From the NCBI GenBank assembly GCA_040755395.1, contig JBFMAX010000001.1, positions 310,001 through 374,000 on the forward strand: DNA of 64,000 nt, written 5' to 3'. Source of the stretch: Nitrospirota bacterium. Its GTDB lineage: Bacteria; Nitrospirota; Nitrospiria; Nitrospirales; Nitrospiraceae. The position numbers were made by a program, and so were the translations under genes. The notes beneath the pieces are model-generated. The model worked only from the letters and a program-made list of their open reading frames with translations, was not told the DNA's origin and searched no databases. Positions 29,538-38,364 of this stretch are shown in pieces (position 1 is the first letter of the stretch; each line of letters starts with the position of its first letter).

Positions 29538-30036
29538 GCCGGAACCGCCTGATCTCAACTGGCCTCGGTATTCCTGCCGCCCGTTTCCCTCTTACCGCTT
29601 CGTCCCGGGGCGGAACCCGCATCCGCGCCGCGACCCGCGCGGCCATTCCTATCACCTGCCCGAAGCCCGACCGGCGCCGTTTTCGCCGGAAGCGTGGGCG
29701 CAATCAGAGGACTTTCTGTACGGGATCGATCTCTACAATTTCGCCTATTGGTGGGAAAGCCACGAAGTGTTCGAAGGGCTCTGGCACGCGGCGGGACACC
29801 AGAGCGAGCAGGGCCGATTCTTTCAAGCCTTCATCCACCTCGCCGCCGCCCATCTCAAGCGGTTCACCGATCAGGAGCCGGCGGCGAACCGTCTCTTCGT
29901 AAGCGGGTTGGCAAGGCTCGAGCGGTTTCCCCCTTTGTTTATGGGGGTCGATGTGGCCCGCTTGACGGCGGGCATCCGCTCCGCGTTGGCGGATCCCACC
30001 GCGCAACCGATCCTCGTCCGATTGCTGATGTCCTGA
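29530..30036 (+). CDS. DUF309-domain protein
   Basis: 168 aa from GTG at 29530, inside the end of apaH. The DUF309 signature 'GIDLYNFAYWWESHEVFEGLWHAAG' lies near residues 64-88, followed by 'QGRFFQAFIHLAAAHLKR'. The first 55 residues are Pro/Arg-rich. DUF309 proteins are small helical bundles with conserved His/Glu of unknown function. Overlap with apaH makes translational coupling likely. Confidence 0.75.
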   Translation: MHEPEPPDLNWPRYSCRPFPSYRFVPGRNPHPRRDPRGHSYHLPEARPAPFSPEAWAQSEDFLYGIDLYNFAYWWESHEVFEGLWHAAGHQSEQGRFFQAFIHLAAAHLKRFTDQEPAANRLFVSGLARLERFPPLFMGVDVARLTAGIRSALADPTAQPILVRLLMS

Positions 30037-30091
30037 CGCCTCCGTCGTCAACGGAGCGGCGTCCCGGATTTCGTGTTGAATCGGGACCGGT

Positions 30092-30883
30092 TCAGTGATA
30101 GCTCTCCGAATGGCTCGGGAACTTCCCCTGCTCCACTTCTTCTTTGTAGCGACGCAACGCCTGCAGGGCATCGGCCTTGAGGTGGGCGTAGGGTTTGACG
30201 AATTTCGGCGTGAAGTCGTCGAAAAGGCCGAGGAGATCGTAGAGGACCAGCACTTGGCCGTCGCAATGCGGGCCGGCGCCGATGCCGATGGTGGGAATGG
30301 TCAACGCTTTCGTCACACGCCGAGCCAAGTCGGCCGGCACGGCTTCCAGAACGACCGCGAAGGCGCCGGCGGCCTCCAAGGCTTTGGCGGCCTCCAACAA
30401 GGCGTCGGCACTGTGCCGATCCTTGCCCTGCACTTTGTACCCACCGTATTGATGCACGGACTGCGGCGTCATGCCCAGATGCCCCATGACCGGGATGCCG
30501 AACTTCGTGATCGCAGCGACGCGATCCATCACCGGCACGCCGCCTTCGAGCTTCACCGCCCCCGCGCCGGCTTGCAGGAAACGGCCCGCGTTGCGAACGG
30601 CTTCTTCCACGCTGACCTGATAGGACAGGAACGGCATATCGCCGATCACCAGCGCCCGCTGAGCCGCGCCGGCGACCAACTTCGTGTGGTACAGCATGTC
30701 GTCCATCGTGACGGACAGGGTGTCTTTGTTTCCTTGGACCACCACGCCGAGCGAATCCCCGACCAGCAGCACGTCGATCCCCGCCTGTTCGATGATGCGG
30801 GCGAACAGCGCATCATAGGCGGTGACGACGATGAGCTTCCTGCCCTCTCGCTTGCGCTTCTGAAACTCGGGAACCGTCATCAC
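30092..30883 (-). CDS. panB: 3-methyl-2-oxobutanoate hydroxymethyltransferase
   Basis: 263 aa. PanB blocks: 'VVTAYDALFARIIEQAGIDVLLVGDSLGVVVQG' with the metal-binding Asp, 'IGDMPFLSYQ', 'GAVKLEGG', 'VMGHLGMTPQSVHQYGGYKVQGK' and 'GIGAGPHCDGQVLVLYDLLG'. It transfers a hydroxymethyl group from methylene-THF to alpha-ketoisovalerate in pantothenate/CoA synthesis. It overlaps metF by 4 bp, coupling two users of methylene-THF. Confidence 0.95.
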   Translation of the reverse strand: MMTVPEFQKRKREGRKLIVVTAYDALFARIIEQAGIDVLLVGDSLGVVVQGNKDTLSVTMDDMLYHTKLVAGAAQRALVIGDMPFLSYQVSVEEAVRNAGRFLQAGAGAVKLEGGVPVMDRVAAITKFGIPVMGHLGMTPQSVHQYGGYKVQGKDRHSADALLEAAKALEAAGAFAVVLEAVPADLARRVTKALTIPTIGIGAGPHCDGQVLVLYDLLGLFDDFTPKFVKPYAHLKADALQALRRYKEEVEQGKFPSHSESYH

Positions 30884-31767
30884 ACCAGCTCCGCCTTGGT
30901 GAGAATCTCCGGCAGGCGATCGATCGCCTTGATCGCCATCAGGTGGACTCCGTCGCAGTGCGGCCGCACGGCTTTGATCGTCCGGACGGCGATCTCCACG
31001 CCGACATCCAGCGCGTGCTTGTCACCGGCCGCGCGCAACTCGGCGATCATGTCGTCCGGCACCGAGATCCCGGGAATGTTCGCGTTCATGAACTCGGCCA
31101 TTTTGGCCGAGCGCAGGAGCAGAATCCCCGCCAGCACTTTGACCTTGAAGCGGCGGACCGCCTGCATGAAGCTCGCGAACTGCTCCGGGTGGTAAATCGC
31201 CTGGGTCTGGAAGAATTGGGCGCCGGCGCGGACTTTGGTTTCAAACTTCACCAACATGGGGCCGATGGGGTCGGCTTCGGGCGTGACCGCGGCGCCGATC
31301 GTAAAATCGGTCGCGCCGTCCAGTTTGTTTCCCGCCATATCCCGGCCATTGTTCAAGCCTTGAACCAGTTGCATGACCTGAACCGAATCGAGGTCATACA
31401 CCGGCTTGGCCTCTTTGTGGTCGCCGACGGTCGGATAGTCGCCGGTGAGGCACAGAATGTTGCGAATACCCAGCAAGTGCGCCCCTAAGAAGTCGGACTG
31501 CATCGCCAGGCGGTTCCGATCCCGACACGTCATCTGCATGACCGGATCATGCCCCATTTCGTAGAGCAGCCGGCAGACCGGCAGCGATCCCGCACGCATG
31601 ACCGCCGCCGTGTTGTCGGTCACGTTGACGCCGTGCACTCGTCCGACCAGCCCTTTGGCGCTTTCCAGCAGCACAGAAATGTTCGTGCCTTTGGGCGGGT
31701 TGTATTCGATCGTGACCGCGAACTGACCCTGATCGAGCACTTCTTTCAGACGCCGGGGTTCCCGCAT
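30880..31767 (-). CDS. metF: methylenetetrahydrofolate reductase (flavoprotein)
   Basis: 295 aa. TIM-barrel MTHFR with 'FAVTIEYNPPKGTN' (N-terminal catalytic Glu region), 'LLGIRNILCLTGDYPTVGDH' near 98-117 and 'GAQFFQTQAIY' near 180. It reduces 5,10-methylene-THF to 5-methyl-THF. It lacks the Cys-rich C-terminal module, which is encoded separately at 27774. Middle gene of folD-metF-panB, a one-carbon run: it starts 10 bp after the folD stop and ends overlapping panB. Confidence 0.92.
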   Translation of the reverse strand: MREPRRLKEVLDQGQFAVTIEYNPPKGTNISVLLESAKGLVGRVHGVNVTDNTAAVMRAGSLPVCRLLYEMGHDPVMQMTCRDRNRLAMQSDFLGAHLLGIRNILCLTGDYPTVGDHKEAKPVYDLDSVQVMQLVQGLNNGRDMAGNKLDGATDFTIGAAVTPEADPIGPMLVKFETKVRAGAQFFQTQAIYHPEQFASFMQAVRRFKVKVLAGILLLRSAKMAEFMNANIPGISVPDDMIAELRAAGDKHALDVGVEIAVRTIKAVRPHCDGVHLMAIKAIDRLPEILTKAELV

Positions 31768-31777
31768 AGAGCTTCCT

Positions 31778-32650
31778 TCACCTCGCGCCGGCGAAACGTT
31801 TCGCGGATTCCAGCGTATTGTCCAACAGCATAGCGATCGTCATCGGTCCTACGCCGCCCGGCACCGGGCTGATCCAGCCGGTCTTCTGGCTGACGGGACC
31901 GAAATCCACATCGCCCACAAAGGTGCCGTCCGCGAGCCGGTTCACTCCCACATCGATTACCACCGCGCCCTCGCGCACCATGTCCGCCGTAACGAACTTG
32001 GCCTTCCCGATCGCGACGACAAGGATTTCGGCTTCGCGGCACACGGCGGGCAAGTCCCTGGTCTTGGAGTGGCAGATGGTCACCGTGGCATGCCGATGGA
32101 GCAGCATCAATGCCACCGGTTTCCCGACAATGTTGCTCCGTCCCAGGACCACGGCGCGCTTGCCCTCGATCGGAACGCCGGTGGATTCGATCATTTTGAT
32201 CACGCCTTTCGGCGTGCAGGCTTCGAAAATCGGGTTGCCTTCCACCAATCGGCCGAGGTTGTAGGGATGAAACCCGTCCGCGTCTTTCTTGGGAGAGACC
32301 GCGTCCAATACGACCTTGCTGTCGATGTGCTTGGGCAGCGGCAGTTGCACGAGAATGCCGTGGATCCGTGGATCCGCGTTCTTTTTCTCGATCAGGCTCA
32401 AGAGATCGGCTTGGGACGTGCTCGCGGGCAACTTGTGCTCGTCCACGTAGATACCCGCCGCATCGCAGGCCTTCTGCTTGTTTTTGACGTACAGGTGCGA
32501 CGCGGGATCGTCTCCCACCAGGATCGCCGCCAACCCCGGCCGCACGCCGGTCTTCGCGTATAGTTCCACCACGTCCTTCGCGATGCGCTCGCGAATACTC
32601 TGGGCCAAGGTTTTTCCATCGATCAGTCGCGCCGCCACGGATCCCTCCAT
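31778..32650 (-). CDS. folD: bifunctional methylenetetrahydrofolate dehydrogenase / cyclohydrolase
   Basis: 290 aa from ATG at 32650. Motifs: 'SHLYVKNKQKACDAAGI' with the catalytic Tyr and Lys near 52-56, 'GILVQLPLPKHID', 'DGFHPYNLGRLVEG', 'VVLGRSNIVGKPVALMLL' (NADP Rossmann loop near 160) and 'PVPGGVGPMTIAMLL'. It interconverts methylene-, methenyl- and formyl-THF. First gene of the one-carbon operon. The upstream 32651-32974 stretch contains no gene I can support. Confidence 0.95.
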   Translation of the reverse strand: MEGSVAARLIDGKTLAQSIRERIAKDVVELYAKTGVRPGLAAILVGDDPASHLYVKNKQKACDAAGIYVDEHKLPASTSQADLLSLIEKKNADPRIHGILVQLPLPKHIDSKVVLDAVSPKKDADGFHPYNLGRLVEGNPIFEACTPKGVIKMIESTGVPIEGKRAVVLGRSNIVGKPVALMLLHRHATVTICHSKTRDLPAVCREAEILVVAIGKAKFVTADMVREGAVVIDVGVNRLADGTFVGDVDFGPVSQKTGWISPVPGGVGPMTIAMLLDNTLESAKRFAGAR

Positions 32651-32974
32651 TGCGATTCCCGATGCAATTCCCGAATAAAGAGACGCGACCAAGCGATTAG
32701 ATGCCCATGATTTCCCTGGTCGCTTGTGAGGAAATCAGCGAACGATAACAGGCCATTCGAATATCCGTCAAGCGCGCAGGAGTCCTTTCACACGCCCGCC
32801 TTCGCGCTTCTTTGACTTCTCCCTACGGGTCCTAAAGCGGGGCCGGCCTTCATACGGCGACCCGTTCGCCGACATTCGGGATTTAGCGAGATATACAGGT
32901 TGCACGGCTCATGAGATTCTGAAATCATAGCCGACGGTCGAAACGATCGGTGAGACAAGGGGGCCGGCTTGGGC

Positions 32975-33919
32975 ATGACAAGATTTCTCCGCCCTCTCTG
33001 TGTGAGCATCATGCTTTCCGGCTGTGTATCTTCCTCATCCTTTACGCCCGGCACTCAAGTGGAACGGGCACATTTTGCAACTCGATGTCACGCCCCCGGC
33101 GTCGTTCGGTGCTTCGGGTTCGATTCCGAGATGGAAGTCGAACCGTACATCTACCCCGGTTTTGACGGAACGATCCGCCCGGAGATCGACAGGAACATCA
33201 AGGCGTCGGGGACAGGCTCTCTGCGCTTCACGGTGCCTCCGAACTCGCCGGCGGATAGCTCCGGGAGTTTTCAATTCAATTTCTCGGACGATCTTTCGGT
33301 TCAGTTCGGAGAAGGAGACGAATTCTTTGTGCAATGGCGGCAACGGTTCTCGCCGGAATTCCTCGATACGTTCTACGAGGGAGGGCTCGGCTGGAAGCAG
33401 ATCGTCATCGGAGAAGGCGATCGACTCGGTTTCTTCTCTCCAGGATGCACGCAGTTAGAAATCGTGGTGAGCAACACTGAACAGCGCGGGTACCCGCAGA
33501 TGTACCACAGTTGCGGCGGAAAGGACGGGCAATACGAAACGCTCTACCTGAACCGATACGTGTCCTACACCGCCAACGAATGGATGACGTTCCAGGTGCA
33601 CGTCAAGATCGGAACGTGGTACAAGAACGACTCCGATTACAAGGGAGACAGCACGGTACAGCTTTGGGTGGCACACGAAGGAAAGGACCCGTCGTTCGTC
33701 GTCGATCTGAGTCCTCGGCCGGCAACTCTCTTCGGCTTGGAAATTCCGTGGACGGGCAACGGATATGATTTGGCCAAGACAAACCCGGAAGCCAAATACG
33801 GCAAGATTCTCCTGACGCCCTACCACACCGGTAAGTCCGAGTCGCAGGCTCATCCGACCGGTTATGTGTGGTACGATGAGCTCATCGTCTCGACCCAGCG
33901 GATCGCGGAACCGCAATGA
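32975..33919 (+). CDS. lipoprotein with polysaccharide-lyase-like beta-sandwich
   Basis: About 314 aa from ATG at 32975 (a TTG two codons earlier is possible). Lipobox L-S-G-C lies at residues 14-17, so the mature protein is lipid-anchored. The remainder is beta-rich with aromatic and glycine turns ('GSFQFNFSDDLSVQFGEGDEFFVQWRQRF', 'GLGWKQIVIGEGDR', 'YVSYTANEWMTFQVHVKIGTWY', 'GYVWYDELIVST'), a pattern seen in concanavalin-A-like lectins and heparinase/glucuronan-lyase-type polysaccharide lyases. The enzymatic assignment is an inference; a carbohydrate-binding role is equally possible. Confidence 0.6.
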   Translation: MTRFLRPLCVSIMLSGCVSSSSFTPGTQVERAHFATRCHAPGVVRCFGFDSEMEVEPYIYPGFDGTIRPEIDRNIKASGTGSLRFTVPPNSPADSSGSFQFNFSDDLSVQFGEGDEFFVQWRQRFSPEFLDTFYEGGLGWKQIVIGEGDRLGFFSPGCTQLEIVVSNTEQRGYPQMYHSCGGKDGQYETLYLNRYVSYTANEWMTFQVHVKIGTWYKNDSDYKGDSTVQLWVAHEGKDPSFVVDLSPRPATLFGLEIPWTGNGYDLAKTNPEAKYGKILLTPYHTGKSESQAHPTGYVWYDELIVSTQRIAEPQ

Positions 33920-34046
33920 CGCTCGAGCGGAAGATACTGATCATTTAGCGTGCTCCACCACGGTTCTTTCGGATAGGCTATTCCGCAACCATTTCATTGG
34001 ACAGTTAACGTCCCCCAGCAGCAACCAGGAACTGAGTTTTCCTACG

Positions 34047-35102
34047 ATGCGCCCCCTTCACCGCCGCTTCCCTGCTCCTCATTGCTCACAGGTCTGCCGA
34101 TTACGACAGTGCTACTTTGCCTCGTTCATTTTGGTCTTCATGGTCATGTCTCAAACCGATCTCGCTGAAGCGATGCAAGTCGTAGATCTGCGGTCGCCGC
34201 ACAGTTTCCTGGGCGACCCCTCCGGCAAGGAGTATTTCATCTCGAACGTCAACGGAGAGCCCGACTCCAGAGACAACAACGGTTTCATCACCAAGCTCGA
34301 CGCCGAAGGCAAGGTCGTCAACCTGAAATTCGTTCAAGGCGGCGGCGAGGTCACGCTTCACGCGCCCAAAGGCATGGCGCTGGTGAACCACACGCTTTAC
34401 GTCGCCGATTTGGATACACTCAGAGCATTCGACCAAAAAACCGGTCGCCCGGTTCTGACGCTCTCGTTGGCACCCCAGTCCAAAGCATCATCAGCGTCAT
34501 CGGGTAAGCCGGTTTCCCTGGTGGATGTGGCCTGGGACGGGCAACGCTTCCTCTATATTTCAGATTCGACCAACAATTCCATCTACCGAGTCGATCTCGA
34601 TCAGCAATATGCCGTTTCGCTGCTCGTCCACGACGATCGGCTGGCCGGCCCGTCCGGGCTCGCCGTCCATCCCAAAAGCGGACACATCATTGCCGTGAGC
34701 TGGGAAAAAGGCAAAATCCTGGAGATCACCCCGGAGGGTGCGTTGACCGAGTTGGTCTCGAACGGATTTTTCACCGCCCGGTTTCAGAATCTCAGCGGCG
34801 TCGATTTCGACCGCTGGGGCAACATGTATGTCTCGGATCAGACCAAGGGCAAGATCTGGCGCATGACTCCGAATCAACGTTTTCATGTCATCGCGGAATA
34901 CCTCCCGAGTCCGGCCGACATCGGCATCGACAGAGGCAACAACCTGATCCTGGTGCCCTATCAATACGCCGACGCGGCGGAGATGAACGGATTGGAGGCG
35001 CCGGCCGGGTCCAGGAGCAAAGGCCAGAAGCGCACGCTGGCCGACTATGGCTTCGTGCCACCTCCGCCCAAACCACAGCCCGAAGGGGCGACAAAGAAAT
35101 GA
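34047..35102 (+). CDS. secreted NHL/SMP-30-like beta-propeller protein
   Basis: 351 aa from ATG at 34047. A basic N-terminus and hydrophobic stretch (YFASFILVFMVMSQ) act as a signal peptide. Repeated propeller blades follow: 'NNGFITKLDAEGKVV', 'PKGMALVNHTLYVADLDTLRAFD', 'VDVAWDGQRFLYISDSTNNSIYRVD', 'PSGLAVHPKSGHIIAVSWEKGKILEITPEG' and 'SGVDFDRWGNMYVSDQTKGKIWRM'. The C-terminus is Pro-rich. NHL/SGL propellers bind ligands or act as lactonases; no catalytic set is recognisable. Its stop overlaps the start of the next gene (ATGA). Confidence 0.7.
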   Translation: MRPLHRRFPAPHCSQVCRLRQCYFASFILVFMVMSQTDLAEAMQVVDLRSPHSFLGDPSGKEYFISNVNGEPDSRDNNGFITKLDAEGKVVNLKFVQGGGEVTLHAPKGMALVNHTLYVADLDTLRAFDQKTGRPVLTLSLAPQSKASSASSGKPVSLVDVAWDGQRFLYISDSTNNSIYRVDLDQQYAVSLLVHDDRLAGPSGLAVHPKSGHIIAVSWEKGKILEITPEGALTELVSNGFFTARFQNLSGVDFDRWGNMYVSDQTKGKIWRMTPNQRFHVIAEYLPSPADIGIDRGNNLILVPYQYADAAEMNGLEAPAGSRSKGQKRTLADYGFVPPPPKPQPEGATKK

Positions 35103-35818
35103 GCAAGTGCGCCTATTGTCACCTGCGCAAAGGAAAGCGATCCTGTCCGGCCCTGGGCGGACCGATCTGCAGCCAATGCTGCGGCGAGCATCGCGTCGTC
35201 CGGATCGCCTGCCCGTCCGACTGTGTATATCTGGACACCGGCAGCGAATATCAACAGCGACGATTGGGCGAACAGTTCGCGCCGGTCCGACGTGAACTGT
35301 ATCGAGAACTCGGCCAACTCGGCGGCGAAAAAGCGGCGGCGCTGCTCAACCTGATCGAGGTCGTCACGTTCAGCTACTTCCAAGGTCGCCGCGACGGCCA
35401 GGACGCGGAAGTGATCGCGGCGATCCAGGCGCTCCGTCGGATGCTCAGCCCGCTGCATGTGCCCGCCGCACCGATGCCGGTTTTTGCCGAGCATCTCAAG
35501 AAGGAGTACGAGAACTTCAAAAAGCAGGAACCGCAGCACGTCATCGACGCCTCGACCGCGCCGGAGGTGCTGGACCGCGCGCTCAAATTCATTACCGAAT
35601 TCTCAGGCGGGGCGTTTCAGTCCCGGCGCTTTCTCAGCGGCCTGATCGGCTATGTTCGCGCCTTTCATCCCGACATCGCCGAGCACCTCTCCAAACAACA
35701 GGAGGGAGGCCGCATCATTCTCCCCGGCCAATTCAACCCCCCGGCCGTCGAACCGCACGTCCATTCCCAGGAGTCCGCGCACCATCACGAAGGCCACCTT
35801 CACACTCACCGCCATTGA
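35099..35818 (+). CDS. Cys-rich N-terminus / His-rich C-terminus hypothetical protein
   Basis: 239 aa. The first 45 residues hold about nine cysteines in knuckle-like order (C-A-Y-C, C-P, C-S-Q-C-C, a His, C-P-S-D-C), suggesting a treble-clef or dual zinc site. The middle is helical. The last 18 residues are histidine-rich (HVHSQESAHHHEGHLHTHRH), typical of metal storage or chaperone tails. Translationally coupled to the propeller gene by a 4-bp overlap. No family recognised; metal-binding is the safest statement. Confidence 0.7.
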   Translation: MSKCAYCHLRKGKRSCPALGGPICSQCCGEHRVVRIACPSDCVYLDTGSEYQQRRLGEQFAPVRRELYRELGQLGGEKAAALLNLIEVVTFSYFQGRRDGQDAEVIAAIQALRRMLSPLHVPAAPMPVFAEHLKKEYENFKKQEPQHVIDASTAPEVLDRALKFITEFSGGAFQSRRFLSGLIGYVRAFHPDIAEHLSKQQEGGRIILPGQFNPPAVEPHVHSQESAHHHEGHLHTHRH

Positions 35819-35884
35819 CGGCCTCTTCAGGCTTCGAGCGAGCGGCGGTCGCTATTCCAGCGGAAGTGTGGTAGACTGGAATAC

Positions 35885-35990
35885 CGTATGAGCTACGGTC
35901 ACTATCCTATCTCTCGCGCGTCCGTTCTTCCTTTCTAACCCTGCGCGATCGATTTTGTAGTTTCCGCCGTTCTTACGTCCGAGTTGCCGA
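35885..35990 (+). promoter_or_regulatory. conserved leader element, copy 2
   Basis: TATGAGCTACGGTCAC, TCCTATCTCTCGCGC, CTGCGCGATCGATTT and TCCGCCGTTCTTACG are blocks shared with copy 3 at 38738 and with copies 1 and 4. It lies in the 335-bp gap before the gene at 36154; nothing else is recognised there. Confidence 0.55.
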
Positions 35991-36153
35991 ACAACACAGC
36001 ACGTCCCCTGTGAGCCGTCCGAAACACGCCGGCGCCGCCGAAGGGATTGTGTGAGGGGCGGTATCGTACTCACGGCGACCGCGCCGAATCGTCGGCGAAC
36101 GGCCGCGATTGGCGCGGCCCCTTTCGCCATCACAATGTGGAGGCCCCATCATC

Positions 36154-36492
36154 ATGAGCGAAAGAAAACATGGGCAGGCAGTGACCGGAAGGTCCTGGAT
36201 AAGAATTCCCGATGGCACCAAGGTCCGACATCGATCGGACGGGCACGAAGGATACATCGACGGATTGACGGAGATTGTGACCGGTCCGCGTCGCAATCCT
36301 GATGGACGAACACAGTACCGGCTCAATATCGGCGAACCGGATCGGATCCTTGCCGTCGAGGAGGATTTGCTGATCCTCACGGACAAGGAAGGATTGGTCC
36401 TCATGGCCAAGCAGAAAGTCGAATACCGCTGCTATATCACCGAACAACTCCACGGCGCATTCGCGAATGACAGATTCGTGGCCTCGCGCTGA
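36154..36492 (+). CDS. hypothetical protein, possible SH3-like beta-barrel
   Basis: 112 aa from ATG at 36154 (GTGGAGGCC upstream). A beta-rich N-terminal half, 'IPDGTKVRHRSDGHEGYIDGLTEIVTGPRRNPDGRTQYRLNIG', has the alternating pattern of a small SH3/KOW-type barrel. The C-terminal half includes 'AVEEDLLILTDKEGLVLMAKQKVEYRCYITEQLHG'. No named family. It follows leader element copy 2 and precedes a small basic protein, so it may be regulated with the other small genes. Confidence 0.6.
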   Translation: MSERKHGQAVTGRSWIRIPDGTKVRHRSDGHEGYIDGLTEIVTGPRRNPDGRTQYRLNIGEPDRILAVEEDLLILTDKEGLVLMAKQKVEYRCYITEQLHGAFANDRFVASR

Positions 36493-36547
36493 GCAGAGGC
36501 GGTCGCGCGGCGCAACCGTCGTAACCGGCAATCGAAGGAGTGTCACC

Positions 36548-36802
36548 ATGGTTTGGAGACGATCGCTTCAACACAAGCGCGCGAAACCGAAACGGAAGGT
36601 CAAACTGGAACGCTTGGGCCTGGGAGCATTGGAACAGCCGGTTGTTCCGATGGATGAGATCCGGCGACAAGGCCTGCTGCTGGCGGGTCGCACTCTCGGA
36701 CTCAGCGTCCGACCCCAACACCCGGTCCCAAGCGGGCCCGCGGTTCGCTCGGCCAGGCCGGCTGCAGCCACTCGACGCGGCCGGCGGGACTCCGCACAGT
36801 AA
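36548..36802 (+). CDS. small basic hypothetical protein
   Basis: 84 aa from ATG at 36548 with GAAGGAG upstream. It begins with 'WRRSLQHKRAKPKRKVKLERLGL', then an amphipathic stretch, then a Pro/Ala/Arg-rich tail. High positive charge suggests nucleic-acid or ribosome contact, but no motif confirms this. It follows the gene at 36154 by 55 bp on the same strand. Confidence 0.5.
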   Translation: MVWRRSLQHKRAKPKRKVKLERLGLGALEQPVVPMDEIRRQGLLLAGRTLGLSVRPQHPVPSGPAVRSARPAAATRRGRRDSAQ

Positions 36803-36831
36803 GAGCCGTGACTTGTTGTTGGTGTTTCAGG

Positions 36832-36860
36832 TTGCTTTTCGCTCTAGCTCCTGTTACAGT
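36832..36860 (+). promoter_or_regulatory. candidate promoter of the RRM protein gene
   Basis: TTGCTT (36832-36837), a 17-bp spacer and TACAGT (36855-36860). It implies a 5' UTR of nearly 190 nt; long leaders are common for cold-inducible RNA-binding proteins. Confidence 0.45.
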
Positions 36861-37058
36861 GTGCCATGGTTCATCGCGTCGGGCCTCGTGGTGAATCGGT
36901 CAAACGGAAGGCCCGTCACTGATGTTGTTTTGTCCGGGAATCTGATCGGAAGCCAGACCCAAGCCGCTCCATCGTTCGCGTCTTTGGCCCGTTCCTTCCT
37001 ATCGACTCATTGTTCTCGCGTCTAAGACATCATCACTACCATAAAAGGAGGAACCCCC

Positions 37059-37376
37059 ATGGGTTCGAAGTTGTATGTCGGTGGCTTGCCCTATGCGGCT
37101 ACCGAGCCGCAGTTGCATGACTTGTTCGCCCAGCACGGCACCGTCGAGTCGGCGCGCGTGATTACGGACAAGTTCACGGGACAGTCACGGGGTTTCGGCT
37201 TCGTTGAAATGTCCACCGCAGAGGAGGCTAATGCCGCGATCGCCGCGTTGAACGGTTCGCAGCTCGACGGCCGCACGTTGACGGTGAACGAAGCGAAGCC
37301 GCAAGAGTCGCGTTCAGGCGGCGGCCGTTTCAGCAGTGGCCGTAGCGGCGAGCACCGCAACCGCAACCGCTTCTAA
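37059..37376 (+). CDS. RRM-domain RNA-binding protein
   Basis: 105 aa. A single RRM with RNP2 'KLYVGGLPY' (residues 4-12) and RNP1 'RGFGFVEM' (44-51), followed by a Gly/Arg/Ser-rich tail. This matches the Rbp family of bacterial single-RRM proteins, which are often cold-induced and bind mRNA. AAAAGGAGG precedes the ATG at ideal spacing. A stem-loop terminator follows. Monocistronic, with a long 5' leader. Confidence 0.92.
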   Translation: MGSKLYVGGLPYAATEPQLHDLFAQHGTVESARVITDKFTGQSRGFGFVEMSTAEEANAAIAALNGSQLDGRTLTVNEAKPQESRSGGGRFSSGRSGEHRNRNRF

Positions 37377-37405
37377 CGGCGCAGGCCGAGAAGCACAGTG
37401 AATAG

Positions 37406-37433
37406 GAGGGGCGTCTCGACCGAGACGCCCCTC
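37406..37433 (+). terminator. stem-loop after the RRM gene
   Basis: GAGGGGCGTCTCG and its complement CGAGACGCCCCTC flank a two-base centre. No U-run follows, so termination efficiency is uncertain. Confidence 0.6.
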
Positions 37434-37467
37434 TGCACAATCACTTCTGTATGTAAGGGCTATCCTG

Positions 37468-38328
37468 ATGACATCTCTTTCGCTCTCCACTAAACCGCTT
37501 CCTCGACCCTGGAATTATGGCACCGCGTTTCTGTTCAGCCTCGTCAGCCTCGGCGCTCTGATCGGGGTTCCCGTCTTCGCGTATCTCTACGACTACACGT
37601 GGGTGGATTGGACCATGTTCGGACTCCTGTATGTCGTCACCGGTTTGGGTATTACGGTCGGGTACCACCGCATGGCGGCTCACCGCAGCTTCGACTGCCC
37701 CAATTGGGTCAAGGCCGGGCTGTTGATCGCCGGCGGTTGGGCGCTGGAAAACTCCGCGCTGAAGTGGGCGTCGGACCATATTCGCCACCATGCCCATTGC
37801 GACCGCGAGGCGGATCCGTACAACGCCCAGCGAGGATTTTGGTACAGTCACTGCGGGTGGTTGTTCTTCGACGATCCCTATGCGGACGACAAGTATGCGT
37901 CCCGCTTGCGGCAGGATCGGGTCGTCCTGTGGCAACACAGGTACTACCTACCCATCGTGCTCTCCGGCCTCGCCCTCACGTTCTTGGTCGGGTTTCTCTA
38001 CAACGGATGGGTCGGCGGAATGGGATGCTTCCTGTTAGCGGGCGTGGGGCGGACGTTCGCGGTGCTGAACTCCACGTTTTGCATCAATTCCATCTGCCAT
38101 CTCTGGGGCAACCAGCCACACGGCCAGTCCGACTCGAGCCGGGATAGTTGGTGGATCTCCCTGCTGACTTTCGGCGAGGGCTACCACAACTACCACCACA
38201 CGTATCAAAGCGACTACCGGAACGGCCCCCGCTGGTATAACTTCGATCCTTCAAAGTGGGTGATCTTCACGCTCTCTCTCCTCGGCCTAGCCACCTCGTT
38301 ACGCAGGGCCTCTGCCGAAACCAACTAA
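37468..38328 (+). CDS. fatty-acid (acyl-CoA/acyl-lipid) delta-9-type desaturase
   Basis: 286 aa. Three diiron histidine boxes: HRMAAH (67-72), HIRHHAH (104-110) and GEGYHNYHH (near 235). Two pairs of hydrophobic helices (about 20-62 and 155-200) put the active site on the cytoplasmic face. It inserts a double bond into saturated acyl chains, adjusting membrane fluidity. Its position next to the RRM protein gene makes a cold-response link plausible, though this is an inference. Confidence 0.9.
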   Translation: MTSLSLSTKPLPRPWNYGTAFLFSLVSLGALIGVPVFAYLYDYTWVDWTMFGLLYVVTGLGITVGYHRMAAHRSFDCPNWVKAGLLIAGGWALENSALKWASDHIRHHAHCDREADPYNAQRGFWYSHCGWLFFDDPYADDKYASRLRQDRVVLWQHRYYLPIVLSGLALTFLVGFLYNGWVGGMGCFLLAGVGRTFAVLNSTFCINSICHLWGNQPHGQSDSSRDSWWISLLTFGEGYHNYHHTYQSDYRNGPRWYNFDPSKWVIFTLSLLGLATSLRRASAETN

Positions 38329-38330
38329 AA

Positions 38331-38364
38331 AGCGGCCATCTTGAGGAAACCGGCCGCTGGTTTT
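38331..38364 (+). terminator. probable terminator of the desaturase gene
   Basis: AGCGGCC (38331-38337) pairs with GGCCGCT (38352-38358), followed by GGTTTT and preceded by AAAA. Confidence 0.5.
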
